A stretch of DNA of 64,000 bases from Bradyrhizobium yuanmingense (GCF_029167105.1 NZ_JARFML010000001.1:124001-188000), one strand, 5' to 3'. Positions 25,925-35,297 are shown, counted from the stretch's first letter. The notes: generated from the sequence alone by a model not told the origin. Made by a program: numbers and translations.

Positions 25925-26751
25925 CGGAACGTCACAATTCGATACTTCTATTGGGCGAAAGCGGAGTGGGCAAGACCCACTACGGCGCTCAACTGCTCAA
26001 CCGCCTGATGAACGTCGAAGGTGTTCTCCGGATGGAAGGGCAATCGACGAACCTGCTTCCTTTCCAGTCGGCGATGAACAGTCTGCAGGAAGGGCGGGCG
26101 GCTGATCATACGGCGACCTCGACCTACTCCGAAAGCGTCTGGCCGATCAAGGACGGTACCGGTCGCCGCGCGGATCTTGTTTGGCCCGATTACGGAGGCG
26201 AGCAGATCAAGCGGATGATCGAGACCCGCCGGATTCCGAACGCCTGGCGAGAACGGATAACAACTTCGCCGGCCTGGCTGATGTTGGTGAGGCTGCAGGC
26301 GCTGCGGATCGGGGACGACATCTTTTCGAAGCCGCTCGCTGCGCTGCGGAGTTCGTCGGCCGTGGCGGCCGACGGGCAGGTCTCGGACCAGGCGAGAATG
26401 ATCGAGCTGCTGCAGATGCTGCTGTTCGTCGGATCGATGGGCGACCGGCCACTGGAGCGCCCGCGTCTCGCCGTTCTTCTCACGTGCTGGGACGAGCTCG
26501 GCTTCGAAGGCGCTCCGGAAGCCGTACTGAAGGAAAGATTGCCGCTGTTCTGGACCTTCATCAGATCCAGTTGGCGCGCGCCGACGGTGCTGGGCGTTTC
26601 GGCGTTGGAGAGGCCGCTCAGTCCGAACGAGCGCGACCTCGATTACGTCGCGAAAGGTCCCGAGAATTTCGGCTACGTGGTGCGCGCGGACGGATCCCGG
26701 TCGCCCGATCTGACTTTGCCGATACAGCTCCTTCTGGACGACGGGAAGTGA
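25921..26751 (+). CDS. P-loop GTPase 2 of the conflict system
   Basis: 276 residues starting in the ATGA overlap with GTPase 1. P-loop GESGVGKT (12-19) with a following His-Tyr, a switch-II-like PDYGGEQ (89-95), and at the position of the guanine-specificity motif TCWDE (188-192) instead of NKxD. Nucleotide specificity may therefore be relaxed or differ from GTP. No membrane segment. Two different P-loop GTPases encoded in one overlapping pair suggest a heterodimeric switch. Confidence 0.75.
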   Translation: MTERHNSILLLGESGVGKTHYGAQLLNRLMNVEGVLRMEGQSTNLLPFQSAMNSLQEGRAADHTATSTYSESVWPIKDGTGRRADLVWPDYGGEQIKRMIETRRIPNAWRERITTSPAWLMLVRLQALRIGDDIFSKPLAALRSSSAVAADGQVSDQARMIELLQMLLFVGSMGDRPLERPRLAVLLTCWDELGFEGAPEAVLKERLPLFWTFIRSSWRAPTVLGVSALERPLSPNERDLDYVAKGPENFGYVVRADGSRSPDLTLPIQLLLDDGK

Positions 26752-26779
26752 TCGCGCAGTTTCGTACCGAGGCAGTCGC

Positions 26780-29266
26780 GTGAAGATCTCCCAGGCGTTA
26801 TTCGGCGAGGTGAGAGGTGGCCATCAGCTGAAGGCGGCCAGCGAGGGTCTGAGCGTACCTGCGGAACTGTCCGCGCGCCTGGATCTCCCCGATACGGCTC
26901 CGCCGGGCACCGATTGGTCCCCTTTCGTGTCGGGCTTTCCGAGCGGCGATCGGTACGTCGTCGCCAGGACCTTCCGCGATGCCGCAGCGAGCCGATCGGG
27001 CATGGTGGTTTCGCATGCGCTGATCGCGCCTCTCGACGAGCTTGTCGGCGTTTCGAATCTGAGCTTCCTGTTCGAGCGGTTGATCGCGTCGCCCGATGCA
27101 CCGCCCAACATGGACAACCTCGATCTTGAGCCGGTCGAAGACATGCCAACGGCGTCTCCCGAGTTGCAGGCAGCTGCGGCCCTCCTAGCCGAGCGGGGAG
27201 AAGGTCCCGTAGTTCGGCTCGGCCATGACGGATTCGAGGATCTCATCGTATCACTGTGGGCCAACCTATGGTCCGAACTCCGCCGAGGGTTCGCGTTTCG
27301 GCTCAGCTTCGGGCCCGGCGATGTCGTGGAGACCCCTGCACCCGTCCTGGTCTGCACGCCTCCGTCCCTGTCCGCGCGTTGGCGAGGGCACCGTCTGTTG
27401 GAAGCGACACCCGAAACGATGTCGATCGCGGCATCGATGTTGTCCGGAGGAAGAGAAGGCGAAGTGCTCCGCGCCTTCAAGGCCGATATCGGCGCGAAGG
27501 TGTCGGAGTTCGCTGAGCTTCCCTACCTCGAGCAGGCCTATCGGATGGCCAAATTGGAGCCGGAGACGTTGCTGAACACCGTGCGGATCGCTCGTCTGGT
27601 GGAGCGCATTTCGCCCGACCCGTCCGATGGCCGCGACGGAAAGCGGAAGGTGCTCGATCGCCTGCTTCTACAGTTCGAATCGGCCGACATGTCGGACGTG
27701 CTGTCATTGCGCAACGTCTCGTTCGTCGGATTCTTGCGATCCGAACAACTATGGAGCAGGTTGACGCGCTGGATCGCGGACCACGAGTTCGAGCCGACCG
27801 AGGACGTATCGCTCTTCAGGGCCATCGAGGACGCTCTCGCTCCCCGCTCGGACCCGCCGGTGCCCGACTGGCAGGCGTCTGTCCGATCCGGGCTTTTCGA
27901 AGCGGCGCGCTCCGCGCGTGCTCCGTTTGCCCGGGCCTTCTGGCGTTTTGCCGAGGCGCGACCCGATCTGGTTTTGGCGCTGTGGGAGTGCATTCTGCCT
28001 ACGGCCGATCTGGAGGCCCGTCTCGTCGAGACCGTTCCCTCCAAGCTGAGCGTGGATGCCGTCCGGACGCTTGCCCCGCTCGCCTCCGACAAGCGCTTCT
28101 ACCGCCTTCATGCCGTCGCGGTCGCGGCGGCGTACGAGCCAGCGATGGCCGTGCGGCTCCAGGTCGCTGCCGAACCGGCGCCGCGGTCGGAGGGAATACG
28201 TCTTGTGCTGGGACGGGGCTCTCCGTCCGAAGTGGTGAGCTGCGCATTGTCCTTGGCCGACGATCGCGTCGTCGAGATCGCCACCTCGCTTGTGGTTGCC
28301 GATCCGACGCTGCTTGCCGACGTCGACATGACGCACCCGGTCGCATGGGAAATCTGGTCGGCTGCGGTGCGGTCCGACGCAGGGGCGTGGAAAGGGCCCT
28401 GCGATCCGGTCGGGGTCTTCCATGCCATGCTGACCGAGATTTTGGACGGCGTCGCCCGGTCCGGCCAAACGATCGATGGCTTTTCGCGCACACCGCTCGC
28501 CGATCTTGCGACGTTCCCTCGGCGTGCGGATCTATGGCCCCGGATCAACGAGCCGGCGCGGGGCAATCTGATGACGGCGACGGCCAGAGGCTGGATCGAG
28601 CGCTGCGCGACGAAAGATCCGGTCTTGCCGATCGAACCGGATCTGCAGGTAGCCGTTCTGCGCGAGCGGAGTCTCGAGGACCTTCTGAGGAAGCTCGCCG
28701 CCTCGAACCTGGGTAGGGCCGTCGAAATCGTCGACGAGTTGCCATCGCTGGGCGAGAACCGCTTTTTGGATGCATTGCATGTTGCCGGTGCGCGTTCGGG
28801 CGTGATGGCTCCGCACGATGCCGAAGCGCTAGGACGCCTGCTGCGCGATCGCGGCTGGCGGCGCACGGCCGAGGAGCTGCTGCGCTCGCTCCGGATCGGC
28901 CGGCAAGACGTGCGACCGGCCCTGAGGGTCTGCGCAAGCCTGCTCGGCTATTGGGATCGTTGGTACTGGGGACTGAAGGAAATCACGGCGGACGAGAAGT
29001 GGAATTCTCTCGAAGAGTTGGCCGCGGACCTCTACCCTTGGGGGCCCGACCAGGACGGGCTATGGGAGCGGGCCGGAGGGCGCGGCGCAGATCTCGAGCA
29101 CACCGGAAGCGGCCGCCATCAGTGGCGCGCTGCGCTCAGCAGACTGCGACGAGGCCAGAGCGCCCCGAGCGTCCGCTCTCTTCTACGGATCATGTTGGAT
29201 GACTACGCCTCCAACGAACGTTTGAGGTTTCTGGTCGACGATCGCGAGTTCGGCGGTCATCGATAG
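26780..29266 (+). CDS. GAP1-like GTPase-associated protein with C-terminal EAD1-like domain
   Basis: 828 residues from GTG 26780, 28 bp after GTPase 2. The first ~90 residues (QALFGEVRGGHQLKAAS…PPGTDWSPFVSGFPSGDRYVVARTF…GMVVSHALI) match the GAP1-N1 type N-terminus of GTPase-associated proteins. A long helical middle region follows. The last ~80 residues (DLYPWGPDQDGLWERAGG…GRHQWRAALSRLRRGQ…LLRIMLDDYASNERLRFL) form a domain clearly shared with the end of the next protein, the caspase. This is the EAD1-type effector-associated domain, a death-domain-like homotypic adaptor. It is therefore the likely bridge between the GTPases and the protease effector. Confidence 0.8.
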   Translation: MKISQALFGEVRGGHQLKAASEGLSVPAELSARLDLPDTAPPGTDWSPFVSGFPSGDRYVVARTFRDAAASRSGMVVSHALIAPLDELVGVSNLSFLFERLIASPDAPPNMDNLDLEPVEDMPTASPELQAAAALLAERGEGPVVRLGHDGFEDLIVSLWANLWSELRRGFAFRLSFGPGDVVETPAPVLVCTPPSLSARWRGHRLLEATPETMSIAASMLSGGREGEVLRAFKADIGAKVSEFAELPYLEQAYRMAKLEPETLLNTVRIARLVERISPDPSDGRDGKRKVLDRLLLQFESADMSDVLSLRNVSFVGFLRSEQLWSRLTRWIADHEFEPTEDVSLFRAIEDALAPRSDPPVPDWQASVRSGLFEAARSARAPFARAFWRFAEARPDLVLALWECILPTADLEARLVETVPSKLSVDAVRTLAPLASDKRFYRLHAVAVAAAYEPAMAVRLQVAAEPAPRSEGIRLVLGRGSPSEVVSCALSLADDRVVEIATSLVVADPTLLADVDMTHPVAWEIWSAAVRSDAGAWKGPCDPVGVFHAMLTEILDGVARSGQTIDGFSRTPLADLATFPRRADLWPRINEPARGNLMTATARGWIERCATKDPVLPIEPDLQVAVLRERSLEDLLRKLAASNLGRAVEIVDELPSLGENRFLDALHVAGARSGVMAPHDAEALGRLLRDRGWRRTAEELLRSLRIGRQDVRPALRVCASLLGYWDRWYWGLKEITADEKWNSLEELAADLYPWGPDQDGLWERAGGRGADLEHTGSGRHQWRAALSRLRRGQSAPSVRSLLRIMLDDYASNERLRFLVDDREFGGHR

Positions 29267-29289
29267 CTGCGGCAGCCGAGGCGGGCAGG

Positions 29290-30351
29290 ATGTTCGAACG
29301 GGGACGAGCCTTGGTGATCGGCGTGGCCGGCTATTCCGACGCGGCACGGCTTCCGGACGCCGTGCTGAACGATGCTCGCGACATCACCTCCGTGCTTCTG
29401 TCGCCTGAGCACTGCGGTTTCCTTCCTGCGAACGTTCGCACGATCACCGACGGCGATGCGACGCTGGTCGGCCTGCGAACGTCTCTAAGGGACCTGGCCC
29501 GATCCGCCGACCCGGACGATTCCGTGCTCCTCTTCTTTTCGGGCCATGGAGGACGGTTCGCGGGCGATCAGACCAGTTTCCTGATGCCGATCGATTTCAG
29601 GGCGGACGACCCGCACGGAACGGTCCTCATGGAGGACGAGTTCTCCGAAGCTCTGGCCGCCATTCCCTCCAGGCGCTTGCTCGTCCTCGTCGATGCGTGC
29701 CATGCCGCCGGGGCGGGTACGTTCAAGAGCGCAGGGCCGCAGATCGCGCTACCGGGTCTTTCCGAAAAGGCGCTGCGCACTTTCGCGCACGGGAACGGGC
29801 GGGTGGTGATCGCATCTTCGCGGACGGACGAGAATTCCCACGTCCTGCCGGGCGCGCGCAACAGCGTGTTCACCGGCAAACTTCTGGAAGCATTGACGGG
29901 TGCCTCGCGAACCGGAAGCGACGGGGGCGTCCGGGTCCTCGACCTGTTCAATTACGTGGCCGAACACGTCAATCGAACGATGAACGGATTGCAGCATCCG
30001 GTGCTTCGGGTTCACGACCTCGACGATAACTTTACGGTCGCCTTGACCGGCGCAGACGCCGATATCACGCGACAGGCCTCCCATTCGCCGCGCGACCTGG
30101 AAGTCCTGCTGCCCGATCTCTATCCGATGGGGCCGACCGATCGGGATATCTGGCTCCGCGCCGGAGGCGACCTCTCCTTGCTCAATTTGCATGGAACGGG
30201 CAAATCGAATTGGTTCTCCGCGTTGCGGGCGCTGCGACGGGGAGGTGGCGGGCGGGACATCGACCGGCGCACGCTGATCGCAGCGGCTCTGGACGATTAC
30301 CCGAAGCATCGCGAGTTGCTTGCTCTCGACGCGGGCGGATCGAACGGTTAG
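29290..30351 (+). CDS. caspase-like (C14) protease with C-terminal EAD1-like domain
   Basis: 353 residues. The caspase-like domain starts at once (RALVIGVAGYSDAARLPDAVLNDARDI) with the catalytic His86 (LFFSGHGG) and Cys137 (LVDACHAAG). The C-terminal ~78 residues (DLYPMGPTDRDIWLRAGG…LRRGGGGRDIDRRTLIAAALDDYPKHREL) are the same EAD1-like module as at the end of the GAP1-like protein 24 bp upstream. By analogy with death-domain adaptors the two copies should bind each other and bring the protease to the GTPase complex. It is the last gene of the plus-strand unit and converges with the CHAT gene. Catalytic residues intact. Confidence 0.85.
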   Translation: MFERGRALVIGVAGYSDAARLPDAVLNDARDITSVLLSPEHCGFLPANVRTITDGDATLVGLRTSLRDLARSADPDDSVLLFFSGHGGRFAGDQTSFLMPIDFRADDPHGTVLMEDEFSEALAAIPSRRLLVLVDACHAAGAGTFKSAGPQIALPGLSEKALRTFAHGNGRVVIASSRTDENSHVLPGARNSVFTGKLLEALTGASRTGSDGGVRVLDLFNYVAEHVNRTMNGLQHPVLRVHDLDDNFTVALTGADADITRQASHSPRDLEVLLPDLYPMGPTDRDIWLRAGGDLSLLNLHGTGKSNWFSALRALRRGGGGRDIDRRTLIAAALDDYPKHRELLALDAGGSNG

Positions 30352-30466
30352 ACGCCCGAACGGGCCCCATGTCGTTCGATCACTTGGCAAGCGACCGCGG
30401 GAGTTCAGATTGAAGCACGCCGCTGTGCTGGACGACCTTCCGGCATAGCTTGCTGGCCGCGCCTGT

Positions 30467-32377
30467 TCATAGTTGAGCTGGTCTTGCGATGCTGGCGAGC
30501 GGGTCGCCGAAAAAGCAATACGCCGCGAACGTGTCCTTCGCCTCGGTGTAGGCCTTGTCGCGGATCTGCGACATGATCAGGCTGAACGGCTTGCTCGGAT
30601 CGTTCTTCACCGCCTCGTAGAACGCCCGCGCGACCTGATGCGCGATGCCGTCGTCCACGCTCCATAGCGGCGCGATCACGGCGGCAGCTCCCAATTCGAT
30701 GAAGGCGGAAGCGAATCCTCTCACGCCGACCAACGCAGGCTTGAGCCTGCCGATCTCGCACGCGTTCAAAAACACGAGAGGGCGCTTTTCGGCGATGACC
30801 GCCGCGAGGTTTGAAATTCCCAACAACGTTGTCGTTGTGATGCTCGAATCTTCCAGGCGTATCGTCTGGTCGACTGCGGACGACTCGCCGTGGCATACGA
30901 AATGAATGAGCGATCGCGACTGCGCGAGAAGCTCCTTGCGGAATTCTCCGAACGTCGCCGGATCGACGCGTCGGCCGCCGTATGCGGCGAGCACCATTTC
31001 GGCTTCCTGCTCGGCGCTGGCGAGCCTGGCCGCGCCGGAATATCTGGGAGCGACCACGAAACTATCGACGAGCTCGATGCTCCACGCCGGCGATATTAGA
31101 TCCCGATCGGTCCATCGGCCGATTCCGAACTCGACGCCGAGCGGATTCCGCTCCTGCCACGTCTTTCCGACGATGCGCCGAGGAACCATGAGCTCCCAAG
31201 GAAAGAAGGCTTCCTCCGATACGATCGCGATCGTCGAGAACGGAGCGTTCGCGTCGATCAGATCCCAGAATGCCTGCTGGAAGTTTTTCGGCGAGGCGGT
31301 GAACAGCTGCTTGCCGGCTCCGCGCAGTTCGTCGGTCAGCATTTCGGAGGGTGTCTGGACCGACGTGAAGCGGTCCATGAATCCTGCGACGATTCGGCTG
31401 GTGTCGTCTCCGGGACTCCAGGGCCCCCTCTGTGGAGTTCTGTACTTCTCCAGGTGCGGAGAGCTGACCAGGCAGACGAACTGCCGGCTGCTGCCGGGCG
31501 GATCGGCGACGATCGTGACGACGAGATCGGCTCGGGGGGCGTCCGGCGGCGGAATCACCAGCTTGGCCGGCGGGTTCACGGTCGTGCCGGAACTCGAGTC
31601 GAACTCCACGATGCGCGCGATCTTGCCGCAGGCGCGTTGTTCCGCGAAGAACACGACGATGAGGCAGGGCGTCTCGCCACTGGCTTCGTGGCCTCGGACG
31701 ACCTTCAGATGGAACGGTGGCAACGATACCGTAGTCTGCGCGGTTTCGAGAATGAAGGTGGTCCGGTCGTGGCCCTCGATCTCAAAGTGACTGGAGGGGA
31801 CGAGAACGGCTTCGATGCTCGTTCCGTCCGGTGCGACAACGGTGGACGCGATCTCGCCCGTTCTGGCCGGCGAGACGTCGAGCCATACCTTCACGCTGAG
31901 CGCAGAACCGGCTCCCAGCGCTCCCTCATGGGTGATGTCCATATGCGGGGTCCGCTCGACGGTCGGTCGGAGAGGCCGCTCCGTCCGGTCACCGCCCTCC
32001 TCATCGGCAGTCGGCAACTGGAAAGTCTCGGGCATCGGGAGCCCAGGCAGATGACGGAGTATCAGCACGTCTCCAGACGGCATAGTCACGACGTCAGAGC
32101 TCTTCGTTAGGACGTCGCGCTCTCGCAGTCTCGAGATGACGCTCGTTTCGATGTCGCGCAGCTTCGATACATCATCCGTCGGACCAGCTGCTCGAAGGAG
32201 CTGCAAGCAAATATCGAGAATGTAGGCGGAGCAACGCTCGAACCACTCGTCCGATTCGGCGAGACGAACGAAGATCCGGAGTGCCGGCTCCAGCTGCCTG
32301 TGTCCAAATAGGTCGATCGCCCGGTGGAAATCGTCGGCAGGCGGCGGATCGGCATCCTGCTCCGTCGCATCACTCAT
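30467..32377 (-). CDS. CHAT-domain (caspase-related) protease
   Basis: 636 residues. The C-terminal third is a CHAT domain: His496 in SLIHFVCHGES, Cys540 in LVFLNACEIG, then GFASAFIELGAAAVIAPLWSVDD and the end FAAYCFFGDPLA, all typical. The N-terminal ~430 residues hold a short helical region, a disordered acidic/Thr-rich linker and a beta-rich segment (VKVWLDVSP…ASTVVAPDG…FILETAQTTVSLPPFHLKVV). CHAT proteases act in, for example, CRISPR-linked and gasdermin-linked death systems, always after recruitment by a sensor. It converges with the caspase gene and is followed by the phosphoesterase on the same strand. Confidence 0.85.
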   Translation of the reverse strand: MSDATEQDADPPPADDFHRAIDLFGHRQLEPALRIFVRLAESDEWFERCSAYILDICLQLLRAAGPTDDVSKLRDIETSVISRLRERDVLTKSSDVVTMPSGDVLILRHLPGLPMPETFQLPTADEEGGDRTERPLRPTVERTPHMDITHEGALGAGSALSVKVWLDVSPARTGEIASTVVAPDGTSIEAVLVPSSHFEIEGHDRTTFILETAQTTVSLPPFHLKVVRGHEASGETPCLIVVFFAEQRACGKIARIVEFDSSSGTTVNPPAKLVIPPPDAPRADLVVTIVADPPGSSRQFVCLVSSPHLEKYRTPQRGPWSPGDDTSRIVAGFMDRFTSVQTPSEMLTDELRGAGKQLFTASPKNFQQAFWDLIDANAPFSTIAIVSEEAFFPWELMVPRRIVGKTWQERNPLGVEFGIGRWTDRDLISPAWSIELVDSFVVAPRYSGAARLASAEQEAEMVLAAYGGRRVDPATFGEFRKELLAQSRSLIHFVCHGESSAVDQTIRLEDSSITTTTLLGISNLAAVIAEKRPLVFLNACEIGRLKPALVGVRGFASAFIELGAAAVIAPLWSVDDGIAHQVARAFYEAVKNDPSKPFSLIMSQIRDKAYTEAKDTFAAYCFFGDPLASIARPAQL

Positions 32378-32629
32378 GGCGGCCCGCCCATCGGATCTGC
32401 CGGCGGTATGCTAGATGCGTCGCGTCGTGCCGAGTTTCTATCGAGCCCAAGTCGCAACTTCCTACCCCATCACCCGCTGACGCGAAGCATTGCCGCGGTC
32501 GTCCGCGCGCGGATCGCGGACACTAGACCATTTTTCCGCAGGAAACCATCCGATCGTTCCGCGCGGTGTTCCACCGCGCACCGGAGAACATCGCAGCGTC
32601 AGCGCGAATCCCAGCCCACGCGATGCCGA

Positions 32630-34054
32630 TCAGGTGCCGGAGACGATCGTTCCTCCATGGCAAAGCAATCCATCCTCGTCGAAGTAACGCTCTCGCAGCG
32701 AATTGCCGTCGAGGTCGACGACGGAAAAACCCATGTACGCCCAGTGTTCCAAGCCGCTCGCGATGTACCGGCGGTCTTCGAAGGTCGCGGGCGCCGGATA
32801 GTCGTCTCCCTCCGCGTGCGTCATGTAGACCGGGACGCCTCCGTTGCCGACGAGCCGTGCGTACTCGAGGCCGCCATGGGCGGAGTGGAGTACGCATCGA
32901 TGTTCGTGGCCCCAAATCGCGCCGAAGATCGCCTTGTCGGCCAATAGAGGACCGAGCTTTTCGCGCAGAACCTTGCCAACGTTGGGGTCGTCCTCGTATG
33001 CGCTGAAGAATTGATGATGCGTCAGCAACACGGCGCGTTGCCGGTTTTTGGCCAAGGTCTCGGCCAGCCAGGTCGCCTGCGGATCCTTCAGACCGTCGTC
33101 GTCGTACGCCGTGTCGAGACCGATGAACTGCCAATGGTCGTTGGCGAGACGGAAGAAGCTCGAGCGGGCCTGCCTCGCGAATCGTGCGTCGGCGAGCAGG
33201 GTGCCGTAGTACGCATGGCCGCCCGAATACATGTCGTGATTGCCGTTCAAGGACCAGGATCCGATCTTGTTCTCCTCGCCGGGCTTGACGGGCCAGTATG
33301 GAAGGAAGCGCTTCCGGTATTCGTAGTCGAAGCCGGAATAGTACACGTCGCCCAGGTGGATGACGTGGCATTCCGTCCCGGCGGTCATCGCCTCCTCGAT
33401 CAACCGGCGCATTTGAGCGGCGACCTTCTGCGCTCGTGGCAGGCCGCTTCCCCAGTCGCCCACGAACACGAGCCGGCATTGGTCCGCCATGACGTGTGTG
33501 GGCGCGGGCTCAGGATTAAACGGATGCGGATTTCGGAACTTGGAGATGCCCATGGCGACGAGGGAGCTCACCCAGCCCGGGTCGGTCACCGAGAACTTGT
33601 CGAGGACGCGGCGCGAGGAAGGGGGAAGGCCGGCCGCCAGCGACCTGTCGGTCACCGGCGCTGTCGTCTCAACGCCGCGGCGCGGAGACGCCACGGCGCT
33701 CTCGTCGACGTGGTCTCGGCTGTCGGGATGATCGAAGTATTCTTCGAGCGCGCTCTGAGTGATGCTGACGACCGGATCGCTGCTGATGAAGCACGTCTCG
33801 TCCAGCGACGCCGAAGCCTGCCCACGCCGCCGCGGTCGAGCTTGGAAACCGGTCGCTCCCGAGGACCGACCCTGCTCGCGGCCCTTCGCCGCTTCGACGT
33901 CCGAAACGGCGTTCGAATATTCCTGCTTCTCGACGACCGGCTCGTGATCCGACGCAGTCCCGCCCCGCCGTGCCGACGCTCGCTTCTTGAGTTCCTCAAG
34001 CACCGTGTCCATCTGAGCAAGGACGAATTCGCGGTTCAAGACCTCTCTGATCAT
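32630..34054 (-). CDS. calcineurin-like metallophosphoesterase with long N-terminal region
   Basis: 474 residues from ATG 34054 (GGAGTTGGA directly upstream); a longer upstream frame is not used because its sequence is unlike a protein. Residues ~189-474 are a metallophosphoesterase: Asp in FVGDWGSG, HLGDVYY, LNGNHDMYSGG, LTHHQFF and WGHEHRC supply the usual metal ligands. The N-terminal ~185 residues are a helix (REVLNREFVLAQMDTVLEELKKR) and a long polar linker, suitable for docking to other parts of the system. It may act on nucleotides, nucleic acid or phosphoproteins. It lies 252 bp from the CHAT start, in the same direction. Confidence 0.8.
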   Translation of the reverse strand: MIREVLNREFVLAQMDTVLEELKKRASARRGGTASDHEPVVEKQEYSNAVSDVEAAKGREQGRSSGATGFQARPRRRGQASASLDETCFISSDPVVSITQSALEEYFDHPDSRDHVDESAVASPRRGVETTAPVTDRSLAAGLPPSSRRVLDKFSVTDPGWVSSLVAMGISKFRNPHPFNPEPAPTHVMADQCRLVFVGDWGSGLPRAQKVAAQMRRLIEEAMTAGTECHVIHLGDVYYSGFDYEYRKRFLPYWPVKPGEENKIGSWSLNGNHDMYSGGHAYYGTLLADARFARQARSSFFRLANDHWQFIGLDTAYDDDGLKDPQATWLAETLAKNRQRAVLLTHHQFFSAYEDDPNVGKVLREKLGPLLADKAIFGAIWGHEHRCVLHSAHGGLEYARLVGNGGVPVYMTHAEGDDYPAPATFEDRRYIASGLEHWAYMGFSVVDLDGNSLRERYFDEDGLLCHGGTIVSGT

Positions 34055-34583
34055 TCCAACTCCATGTCTCCGGGTGTCGCCCTGGGCGGCAATTTCGTGC
34101 GCGACTTTCAGGCGGCGGGCTTCGACGCCATAACGTGGGAATTGTACCTGTTCGCGGCGCCCAGACTCACTCCGTGGCCAAATTCTATCACATCGCAGCC
34201 GAAACTGTGTACAAGCCCGGGCCGCAGCGCGTCTTCGGTGCGCCTTGGGCTCGACCGATTCTGCAAGGGAATGTGCGATGAAAAAGCTGGCGGGCGAGGA
34301 AAGCATCGGCGGTTACTGACTAATCAAATGGATGGAGTTTCCGGTTACGCCTTCAGCTGCGCCGAGCTGTCTACAAACGCCTAAGCGTCCGCTGGCGAAC
34401 GCAAGCTATTCCAGGGTCTCGAGCAAGACCAATACCGCTCGCGGGACCCGCCGACTGCCACGGGCAGGCCGCGCAGTTCCGGGTTGTCCCGCTGCTCGAT
34501 TGACGCATAGAGAGTTGTCCATGTCGACATGGATGATATTGCGCCGATGGGCGGTGGCCCCGTTTGGCCGTCGGTCTCGTCGG
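34055..34583. other. gap between conflict island and SOS operon
   Basis: About 530 bp with no supportable gene. It must contain the promoter of the phosphoesterase gene on the minus strand. Open frames here are GC-rich chance frames without family signal. This is the most likely right border of the conflict island, but no direct or inverted repeat could be recognised. Confidence 0.4.
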
Positions 34584-35294
34584 TTACGGCGCTGGCTGAT
34601 CTTCCTTCACGCCGCGGGCGACGATCCGCAGCGATCCGTCCGGCAGGGGCCGCTGCAGCTTCAATGCGTCGTCCGGAGGGGCGGTCATCCAGGTCTCGAC
34701 TTCCTCCGGCTTCGTCAGGATCACCGGCATTGCCTTTGGGTGGATGGCGCCGACCTCGGCGTTCGGCTCCGTCGTGAGGAAGTCGTTGGTCGTCTCACCT
34801 TCCTTGACCTTCCGGACCGACGTCCAGTTGGTCCAGATCCCTGCGAAGCAGGCGAGGGGACGGGTCTCGTCGAGCGCAAACCAGATGTCGCCGCCTTCGA
34901 CCTTGTTGAACTCGCTGAAGGAGTTGAACGGGACCACACAGCGGTTTTCGACGCCGAGCCAGCGGGCCCAGTGTTTGCTCTTCACGTTGCGGATGTTGGT
35001 CGTGCCGCCGTCCGGCTCCATTCTGAGCAATTCCTTGAAATCAAAGGTCTTGCCCTTGGCCTGCAGCTTTTCGGCGCGTTTCTTAGTGGCATCCATCAGC
35101 GCCTTTGACGACGACGGCATGCCCCACCGAGCCGTGGCGAGTTCGCGGCCCTCGGCTCCGTTGCGCACGATCGGCGCCGTGTAGTCCGGAAAAACTCCGG
35201 GCATCGGAGCCAGATTGCCAACATATCGGTTCACGACGCGGAACAGCGCGATAATGGCAGCTTGGTTGGTCGTGATCGAATAGAGATTGCACAT
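34584..35294 (-). CDS. SOS-response-associated peptidase family protein (HMCES/YedK-like)
   Basis: 236 residues. Cys2 directly after the initiator Met (MCNLYSITTN) is the residue that forms a thiazolidine crosslink to abasic sites in single-stranded DNA in this family. Conserved blocks follow: TARWGMP, TTNIRNVKSKHWARWLG, RCVVPFNSFSEF and the His/Met stretch GAIHPKAMPVIL. The family protects abasic DNA in replication forks. It is the third gene of an operon headed by a LexA box (36186), with 3 bp to the gene upstream. Confidence 0.85.
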   Translation of the reverse strand: MCNLYSITTNQAAIIALFRVVNRYVGNLAPMPGVFPDYTAPIVRNGAEGRELATARWGMPSSSKALMDATKKRAEKLQAKGKTFDFKELLRMEPDGGTTNIRNVKSKHWARWLGVENRCVVPFNSFSEFNKVEGGDIWFALDETRPLACFAGIWTNWTSVRKVKEGETTNDFLTTEPNAEVGAIHPKAMPVILTKPEEVETWMTAPPDDALKLQRPLPDGSLRIVARGVKEDQPAP

Positions 35295-35297
35295 CGG

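Noticed and set aside
33011..34384. 457-codon plus-strand frame over the phosphoesterase gene
   Set aside because: The minus strand carries all metallophosphoesterase motifs; the plus-strand product shows no family signal and is compositionally a mirror frame.
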